Made by a program: the position numbers and the translations under genes. A stretch of 64,000 bases of DNA from Asterias rubens (taxonomy: Eukaryota; Echinodermata; Asteroidea; Forcipulatida; Asteriidae): the NCBI RefSeq assembly GCF_902459465.1, contig NC_047071.1:8326098-8390097 (forward strand). Reading direction: 5' to 3'. Each line of letters opens with the position of its first letter. Positions within the stretch are counted from its first letter, which is position 1. Below the pieces are notes generated by a model. That model was not told where the DNA came from and ran no database searches. It saw only the letters and a program-made list of their open reading frames with translations. Shown piece after piece: positions 55,905-64,000 of the stretch.

Positions 55905-56560
55905 TAAACACTACTTGAACAACTCAGTGCGTAACAGCAACGGCTTAATAAAAAGAAAATAATGTGTGAAGTAGCGGGATTCGAACCGGTGTGGCGGTTT
56001 CAGTCTTCCGCCGTGATTAGTTTTCCGGGTGACATAGTCGGACATATCAGCACGTTGTTCGAACGGTTTTAGCTTTCCGGCGTGTTCAGTTTTCCGGGTG
56101 ACCTGTCAGATACCGCCGCGAGTACCCTGGCGAGTACTGTAGTTCTCTCAGCATTGACCCCAAATTGTTTATTATTACGATTCTTTTCTGTGTAGTCACA
56201 TAATCTCTCTCCCCATCTTTACATGTACTCATGGGTACAACTTTAGGCAGGTCACACTCTGTTTGCATAAAAAAAATCATACGATCCACGCGTTTGCCGC
56301 TAGTTGTACTCGACTCGTGGACGCCGCCATGACAGCTGCTACCGGAGGTAACGGATGACTCAATACGGCACTAAAAATGGACTACTTTCGCTTGCTGTGC
56401 GCAGGCATCGCATGACGTAATGCTACCGTATTTGGTCATTCGGAAAACTGAACACAGCAGAAAGTTGAAACCGCCACACCGGGGCTAGTACGTCTCGAAG
56501 CCAACACTAACCACATGGGCTGCGGATCCATGTACATTAAGGAGTTAGTTTAATAATAAT
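55905..56560 (-). repeat. tRNA-derived SINE copy 2, split by a DNA element
   Basis: aaacactacttgaacaactc leads to gaagtagcgggattcgaacc, then is interrupted by the element at 55986-56482. It continues with ggggctagtacgtctcgaag and ccacatgggctgcggatcc. Rejoined, it again gives the B-box and anticodon half of a tRNA-like head. Confidence 0.6.
55986..56482. mobile_element. Inverted-end DNA element inserted in a SINE
   Basis: The ends ccggtgtggcggtttcagtc and ttgaaaccgccacaccgg are inverted over about 41 bp. An inner copy of the terminal motif (agctttccggcgtgttcagt) lies at 56069. CCGG at both edges could be the target duplication or part of the ends. A 67-codon minus-strand frame inside (56086-56289) is not recognised. 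Confidence 0.78.
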
Positions 56561-58871
56561 AATAATAATATAAGTAAAGCATCGGATGTATCCTGTCTGA
56601 AGAGACGACACGCTCGAATGGCTTTGATGAGTAAAGCGCTCTCCCCCGAAATCATCAGGGACGTGCATCTGCCACTATTTTTAAATTGTTTTCATCGATG
56701 GTTTGTTAACTTTGAACCGCAACTCGCGTCGTCGGCCGCCATCCTTGATGAAGAGCCTTTGCAAGGTTAAGGCCTATACCCCATGTAATTTAATCAAATT
56801 TCAGCCCATTTTTGACGAAAATGCAAGGGTTCCTTTGTAATTTCAGCCTATTTGTGATGAAATTTCAAAACACAATTTTGACATTACATTTTGGAGTGTT
56901 TTTCCACATTTTTTATTTTCCACATGTTCATAAAATTCAATTTTGAGGAATCAAAATTAGCCGTTGCAAAATTCTTTCTGGAAAGCTAATAACCAATCAA
57001 CAAAACAAACATGTATTTTTAGTGTGGGGGATTTATATTTTGCCCACTCAGGTGTCCCTCGTGGCCTAATTACATTCAGCTCGGCATTATAATTGGCAAT
57101 CTTAATCTGATGAACTACCTCTCTTAATTTAATTGACTCATTTCCACAAGAGTGTTTTGTAACTTCAAGATGTACTGCGTCTACCCGTATGGAGCAATAG
57201 CTATTGCATAGCTTAGTGACATGTACTATACAAAGTGATACTGTGCCAAGTAAAAACAAATACCCCAAAAGAGGAAGATGAGGGCCTTTTAATTTCTTTT
57301 TCTTTCAAAGGTGGCCGCCAAGCATTTCAAACCGGACATAAAGTCTTTAGTTTCAAGTCACCTTACGTTATACTGTTTTAAGTTATTACAAAAAAATAGT
57401 CAGAATAGTGATCAATTCACAGAGAATTTGTTTTGTTTTAAAAAACTAATGTAAAACAAAGAAAACAAAAGGTTCGGCCTCAAAAAAGGGATGAGGGAGG
57501 GGACGAACAACTGCTTTCAGTTGTCTTGGTCTGAATAATTGTGAAACTACAAATCTGAGAATCACAGCGAATGGACATTGTTTCTTTTTGGGTCATACAT
57601 CACACTTTAAGGAGGCAGCCATTCCAGCGGACACTCTCAGTATAACACTACAATGTGAGAACGAACCATGTTTAAAAACTAATGGATTGTGAGACACCGA
57701 TGAAAAATATCCCTTTTGCATGACATGCCCTTTTCTTTTCCTTTTTACACACATTCTACTAAGATTGCCTCCCGAACAATATGCTAGTAAAAATTGTATC
57801 AAATGAAAAGATCTTTATATACAGCTGCCAACACAGTTCCACAAATATTGCATTTCCACATTTCATTACACCTGAGCCTGTTTACCGTACGCCCTGATTT
57901 ATAGACCAGACCACTGGCTTCACGGTACAATTTATTGGCTACCAAAGTAAATTTTATTTAATTCTCAGCTAACTTTGATTTTTCTTTGAAATTTTCAAAT
58001 ATCAATGTGAATGAAATAAAACCATTAAAAACAAGAAAATAAAATACCGGAATAAATAAAGGAATGTGACAACCGGATACGCATAATACAACGACGTGCT
58101 AAAATCTTGTTCATTTCTACTTGCAAAGACCAGAGTGTACAGAAATATTTCCAACAGTTATTGATAAATAAAATAAAACTGGGATAATTCAGTGGAAAGT
58201 GGACAATATTGTGAAATATTAAAAGCAACTTTTGCATTAATTTTCCACTATGGTATAATTATAATCGATAACACCGTATCAAAAAACACACAATGTATTA
58301 ATTTATTGTCAAGCCACGTCCATTAACTTTACTGGGAACGATGTTTCACCAATAGTTTGTTCATATTGAAGCTCTAGACGTTAGTAAATAAAACTATTGG
58401 CCTACAATCAGTCTTTGATATCAACAACATAATTAGTCACATTTTTTATTTTTTAGTCTCAATTCAGATGAGGCAGACAACTTCCGTCTATGAAGCAGCT
58501 AAAACATTCCTAAGTTGTTACAGTTACGTCTACATCTCTCGAATCAGATAAAACAAACGTTGACTTAGTATTATTACTGTACTGTGTGTGTGCAGCTTTT
58601 ACCTCACGGTGTCAAAACCCATGGGGCGCAACGTTAACCCATAACGATATGTATATTGATCAAGTTGCTAGGGTATTTTTTTCGCTGACATTTACGCCTG
58701 ATATTGACTGTTTATGGTCCTGAGACGACCATGTAGAGCAGCCATTATAGCAAGTCAAATCAACGGTCAAAATATAACAGCAGCTGTTTTTATCATCAAT
58801 GTCTCCTCCGAAATCAAATTTGTGTAGTGGCGCTGCTGGGGCACAAGCGACAAGCAATTAATGTCTCTATT
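56561..58871. other. No gene seen
   Basis: A long stretch, presumably still in or upstream of the gene. It has an (AAT)n run at about 56551-56571 and a diverged unit of the 54-bp repeat near 56790. Short frames carry no recognised domain, and no candidate first exon for the RGS7BP-like gene was found. Confidence 0.4.
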
Positions 58872-59266
58872 TTAAAGACAGTGGACGCTATTGGTAATTG
58901 TCAAAGACCAGTCTTCTCACTTGGTGTATCTCAACATAATTATGCATAAAATAACAAACCTGAGAAAATTTGTGCTCAACTGGTCGTCGAAGTTGCGAGA
59001 TAATAATGAAAGAAAAAACACCATTGTCTACGAAGTTGTGTGCTTTCAGTCAGATGCTTGATTTCGAGACCTCAAATTCTAAATCTGGGGTCTCGAAACC
59101 AAATTCGCTGAAAATTGCTTCTTTCTCATAAACGATGTCACTTCAGAGGGAGCCGTTTCTCACAATGTTTTATACCATCAACCTCTCCCCGTTACTCGTC
59201 ACCAAGTAAGGTTTTATGCTAATAATTATTTTGAGTAATTACCAATAGTGTCCACTGCCTTTTTAA
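58872..59266. mobile_element. Family A MITE, reverse
   Basis: TTAA at 58872-58875 and 59263-59266. It starts AGACAGTGGACGCTATTGG and ends ccaatagtgtccactgcctt. The central palindrome is partly mutated (ggggtctcgaaacc). Confidence 0.92.
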
Positions 59267-59601
59267 TGTCTCTGTTTTAAACGACTGAAACATACAACTT
59301 GGTATCGTGTTTGCATTTGCATTATCTACTTCCTCTCTAGAGACAGCTTGGACGAAGAATTGAGAGGAAGTAGGGATGAAGTTTTTTTAGTCTACAGTTT
59401 GATACTTTGTTTTTGTTAAGTTATATGATGGAGCAAAGGATACAAGGCATGCGGTATAATTACATCCAAGTTAATGAATGTTTTCCTTGAATAAAGACCG
59501 TAAGAACCCATTTGGAAATGTCACGTTATGGTTTCTGGATCAAAGCATTTACCTCAATGATTCGAAGCAAGCTGTGGATTCTACTCTAATGCTGTGTCAG
59601 C

Positions 59602-59978
59602 TTAAAGGCACTGGACACTATTGGTAATTACTCAAAATAATTGCTAGCATAAAATGTTTCTTGATTACGAGCAGTGGATATTTATTTAATAATAGGATGA
59701 AGCATTGTGAGAAACGGCTCCCTCTGAAGGAACGCAGTTTTTGAGAGAAAAAGTTATTTCTCACTAAACTATTTGACTTGAATTCGAGACCTAACCTGGG
59801 TCTGAAAGCACACAACTTGTGCAACAAGGATTTTTCTTCTTCCGTTATTCTCTCGCAAACTTCGACGAGCAAGTGAGCTCACATTTTCACAGGTTTGTTA
59901 TTTTGTGCATATGTTGAGATAAACCAAGTGAGAAGACTTGTGTCTATGACAATTACCAAATGTGTTCAGTGCCTTTAA
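59602..59978. mobile_element. Family A MITE, forward, diverged centre
   Basis: TTAA at 59602-59605 and 59975-59978. It starts AGGCACTGGACACTATTGG and ends atgtgttcagtgcct. The central palindrome is replaced by gaattcgagacctaacctgg. Confidence 0.88.
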
Positions 59979-60276
59979 GTGGTCACTGAGAGTCAGCGTC
60001 CACGGATAATAACAATGGCTCAATTTGGCTCATCATGGCGCGTCATAGATGTATATGGTGCTTTAGTCTCTCAAAAGACAAACTGCAAATCACCTCAAGC
60101 TGCAACTAACCTTACAATACATATTGGCTGTTTTGGAAACGCTTGTGCTAACCACACATGTCCATGTTTTAAGTTGCAATTTAACATTACAAAAGATTCA
60201 GTAGTTGGATTGATGGTCAAGTACTAGCCCTGGTGGTCATACACTTTCGTATTGTACTACAGCGACTTGACTTGAC

Positions 60277-60424
60277 TAGCCCTATATAGGACTCTTCCTC
60301 TGTGCACAGACAGTTGAAATTAGTGGCTTGTTGCACGTAAGATTGAGTTATGAAGCCTTGAAAAATTTCCGCCCCAGGAAAGGGCCTTACAACAGGTACA
60401 GAGGAAGAGTCCTATGTAGGGCTA
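60277..60424. mobile_element. Small foldback element
   Basis: tagccctatataggactctt then cctctgt is inverted as acagaggaagagtcctatgt then agggcta, about 26 bp per end with about 95 bp between. No coding capacity. Confidence 0.7.
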
Positions 60425-60783
60425 TTTAAGTACTTGTATTCGGTGATCTATACGTCTGACGTCATTGTGACCCACCCCCCCACCCCCAACACAACCTCCC
60501 TCTTATTGTGTGGTGTTCTGAGGTGTAAATATTGTGTGTATTTTTCTTTATCGAGGTATCGTTTGTTTGGATTTAGTTCCTCCCGTAAAAAGTGTGTGCG
60601 TTTGTTTGTGTTTCATTCCTCTCGTGAAGAATTGCGCTTGGGTGTAGAAATTTATAAATGAATCCAAGCCGTGATTCTGCTCGCAAACTTTAAAACACGA
60701 TAAAAAGGGCGACGTTTAACATTTTGCTGATCCTGTGTTTTAAAATCGAATGACGGTCTAGCTTGAAGTAAACGTATATGTGT
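60425..60783. other. No gene seen
   Basis: C-rich run near 60472-60490, otherwise no feature. Confidence 0.4.
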
Positions 60784-61176
60784 TTAAAGGAACACGTTGC
60801 CTTGGATCGGTCGAGTTGGTCTTTGAAAAGCATTTGAAACCGTTTGTGATAAAAATGCATATTATGATTAAAAGGATATTTTAAAAGTAGAATACAATGA
60901 TCCACACACATTTGCCACGAAACTGCGTGGTTTTGCTTTTACTTTGTGAACTAACACGGTCGGCCATTTGTGGGAGTCCAAAATTTGACTCTCATAAATG
61001 GCCGACCGTGTTTGTCGACGAGGTAAAGGAAAACCACACAATTTCGAGTGATACTTGTGTGGATCATTATATTTTACTTTTAAAATATCTTTCTAATCAT
61101 ATGCATTTTATAACAAACGGTTACAAACGCTTTTCAAAGACCAACTCGACCGATCCAAGGCAACGTGTTCCTCTAA
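60784..61176. mobile_element. Family C MITE, near complete
   Basis: TTAA at 60784-60787, with the right side mutated to CTAA (61173-61176). The arms are AGGAACACGTTGCCTTGGAT and its complement. The palindromic centre is cggccatttgtgggagtcca / gactctcataaatggccg. Confidence 0.92.
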
Positions 61177-62853
61177 AGTCAAAGTATACCGCTACAGTTT
61201 ACTTATACAATCACATACATTGCAGGCATATATATACACAATAAACTAACATGTGAATTATTTCACTTCAAAAGTTGGTAGCGTTTTGTGTGATTCAGAT
61301 TGAAATAATTTTGAGCCCCTCTCCCTAAAACCACATCCCTCTGAAGGGAAATTTTTTAATCAACAACAGCATTGTTTTACACCGAATAGTTTTGTAGGGC
61401 CATTAATTTTGGAGTCATTAACAAATATTTAGAGGGATATATACACCCTTCCTTTAATGATATTCTACGTTGTCCAATATTATTGTAGTCGGATATTTGT
61501 TTATGTTACAAATTATTTCGAGAACGCGACGTCGTGCTGCACCTGTACAAAACCTATATAATTAAAATGTAAATTAGTGCCAAGTTGACACGTTTTACAT
61601 TATGGCGTCATTCTTGTTTTCATTTAACTGTCAGTGTGTTATCAATGGAATCAATCAATAAAGGGGTCAAGGGATATTGTTCATCACGGCAGTTAATCAA
61701 ATCAATTAAATTAAATTAAGTTGACTTGTATACAATGACGGACAGTCAAGTACTTGCCCATGTTCAGATTCGAGGACAGGATAAAACACATTCGCATCAA
61801 TCTGAATAATACTGTTACTGATGTCTGAATGAAGACATAACAACTATCAAAATTAATTTTTAAATGGCCTGTATACAAAATGTTTGGTAAAGACTCTTAG
61901 AGAAATCGCAATAAGCTCAGGCCTAATGAATGTGTTTACAAAATCCCCGAAAAAGGAAAACCATTACCCAATTAGAACAATCAACCACTCACTAGAAACC
62001 GTTGGAACAATGAAAAAAAAAGGTTGCTTGAGAAGGAGAAGGCATCGGAGGCGAGCTGCATATTATGGGGTAGTTATTTTTCCTATCAATTTGCACAGAA
62101 TAGAGACATTGGAGACACCATGTTGGGGCCTTCATTCTAAAGCCTTCATCATATACAGTGGATCGACAATGGCTGGAAAAATCGAAACCAAAATCAAATT
62201 AATCTGAGCAAGTCTTCTCAGATTGGTTGAAAGGAATATGATTATTGAAAGCTAGACGATGGAAAAGAATTTGCTCATTGATAAGAATAATTTAGCGAAA
62301 TTTTTCGTGACTGATAGGCATGTTAAGTGATATCCCCTATCATCCACCCCCCATGGAAAAAAATAACACTTCATGATTCACTTACCTACGCCATGTCAGT
62401 GATTTTCGTTTACTGACACCCCCGTAGTTGAGCAGACTTAAATAGCAGTATCCAACCACTGTAATTACCATGTGTCTCCTCTACTCATCTTTAATTTAGG
62501 ATCCATCAACCCATGGTGATGGGTTCAGTCATGCTCAATCGTGCGTGTCTAATCTATTTGACAGGCTGTTTTTTAGCCAACCGTTTCTCTTCGTTGCCAC
62601 CAAGGTTTTATATCAAGAAATAATGATATGCATGCTGCAGAGACACTGTGCTCTATGGTATGGTAGGTTTGTGCACCATTGTGGGATATGTATTTTTCAT
62701 ACCCAAAAGAGCTTGTGTTCTAGATCGGAATTGGTGGGGAATAATTTTGGTCATTCCTATTCACGAAAACACACACAAAGAAATTAGTCATTACCAAATC
62801 ATCAGATATTGCTAATAGTTGGCTAAAATTCCGCATCAGATTGTCACTGTATC
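61177..62853. other. No gene seen
   Basis: AT-rich. The plus-strand frame 61884-62207 (107 codons, with a basic run) has no recognised domain and was not called. Confidence 0.4.
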
Positions 62854-63239
62854 TTAAAGGCAGTGGACACTATTGGTAATTACTCAAAATAATTATCGGC
62901 ATAAAACCTCACTTGGTAACGAGTAATGGGGAGAGGTTGATAGTATAAAACATTGTGAGAAACGGCTCCCTTTGAAGTGACGTAGTTTTCGAGACAGAAG
63001 TAATTTTCCACGAATTTGATTTCGAGACCTCAAATTTAGAATTTGAGGTCTCGAAATCAAGCATCTGAAAGCACACAACTTCGTGTGACAATGGTGTGTT
63101 TTCTTTCATTATTATCTCGCAACTCCGATAACCAATCGAGCTCAAATGTTCACAGGTTTGTTAATTAATGCATATGTTGATATACACCAAGTGAGAAGAC
63201 TGGATTTTGACAATTACCAATAGTGTCCATTGTCTTTAA
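62854..63239. mobile_element. Family A MITE, forward, well preserved
   Basis: TTAA at 62854-62857 and 63236-63239. It starts AGGCAGTGGACACTATTGG and ends ccaatagtgtccattgtctt. The central palindrome gatttcgagacctcaaattt with aaatttgaggtctcg is nearly perfect. Its right TTAA is also the left TTAA of the next element. Confidence 0.94.
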
Positions 63240-63589
63240 AGATGCTATGTCAGATTTTTTGGCCACAAACATTAAAAATAGATTTTTTTGAGTGAATGGT
63301 ATTTCAAAGAGTATCACCCGCTCTAACGAAAAAAAGTTTAACTTTTACTTGTAATGGTCAGGAACCATGACAAAATTTTAAAACGTTTCTTATAAAACAC
63401 AAAAGAATTGGTCACGTGATATATTGTCGGTGTCCCGACAAAAACTAATATTTTGAACACTTTATTTCACTGCTACTAATAATTGGCGGACTTTTTCGAG
63501 CAATGGCTCAGATGAAAGCTTGTAACTTTCTCGACCCCCATCAAAATTTGTGGGTCAAATCGGCCGAAAATCTGACATAGCATCTTTAA
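63236..63589. mobile_element. Family F MITE, TTAA-flanked
   Basis: TTAA at 63236-63239 and 63586-63589. The inverted ends are AGATGCTATGTCAGATTTT and aaaatctgacatagcatct, 354 bp overall. No coding capacity. It directly abuts a family A copy through a shared TTAA. Confidence 0.92.
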
Positions 63590-64000
63590 TCAGGACAGAG
63601 AAATATTTGTAAAAGAAGAACATATCAAACATCCAATCAGATGTTTTACAGTAATATGGCAGTCGGATACGGAATGTTGTCTTATAATAGATCAATAATG
63701 CATTTCATACACAACACTGTTGTTCGTTTCGGCTCATAAGGTTTTGTAAACTGGTGGGGCGTGATGTACTTTGTCATTACTTAGATGGAATTTTAAAATT
63801 ATATTCCTTCTGCAAATTCTAATGTTGCAAAATTCAGAGGTCATAATTATAAAGACGCATGACAAGCACGTAGGGAATCTTTAAGTAGTAGTTAGTCATT
63901 ATGCGATGAAAGAGTGGTGTATCTTCACAGTCAACGCCACATCTCAGATTAAGTACCATTAGGCGAATCCTACTTATACTAAAATGAACATAATGCAAAG
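63590..64000. other. No gene seen
   Basis: AT-rich end of the window. No recognised feature. Confidence 0.4.

Overview
This is animal nuclear DNA. It is AT-rich and intron-dominated, and it is full of short non-autonomous transposons, tRNA-derived SINEs, LINE fragments and a Penelope-like element. The repeat families and the conserved gene suggest a marine invertebrate deuterostome. An echinoderm is my best guess, but that rests on recollection of similar repeats and the sequence does not prove it.

Two things are functional genes with good support. First, a host protein gene runs on the minus strand from about 52.3 kb down to 7.6 kb. Five exons (52119-52285, 20320-20441, 17820-18003, 15255-15328, 7605-7708) join with matching splice phases into about 216 residues. 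They resemble RGS7BP (R7BP), the palmitoylated membrane anchor of R7-RGS/G-beta-5 complexes, from the middle of the protein to its basic, triple-cysteine C-terminus. The first exon, with the start codon, was not found and probably lies beyond 64 kb. Second, nine tandem U3 snoRNA genes lie on the plus strand between 28.0 and 40.3 kb. They sit inside the 31.7-kb intron between the first two recognised exons of the RGS7BP-like gene, on the opposite strand. Each copy is 223-224 bp with recognisable U3 boxes, and each has the same upstream block starting 61 bp before the predicted 5' end.

Layout: 1-876 is a 35-bp minisatellite. 0.9-7.6 kb is the 3' flank of the gene with SINEs and MITEs. 7.6-20.4 kb holds exons 6 to 3 separated by repeat-rich introns. 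20.4-28.0 kb is intron with MITEs and foldback elements. 28.0-40.3 kb is the U3 array, which was invaded by a small MITE (34.06-34.29 kb) and a 5'-truncated Penelope-like element (34.63-36.50 kb). 40.3-52.1 kb is intron with MITEs and two LINE 3' ends. 52.1-52.3 kb is the exon called exon 2. From 52.3 kb to the end there are more MITEs, a 54-bp tandem repeat and SINEs, with no recognised gene.

Several unrelated-looking MITE families (called A to F here) are flanked by TTAA. They begin with AG and, where the right end is intact, finish with CT. One insertion can be compared with a paralogous empty site nearby, and one copy is nested inside another, so the TTAA duplication is supported directly. 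Apart from the two gene systems and the transposon-derived reading frames, the remaining short open frames look like chance or repeat-derived frames.
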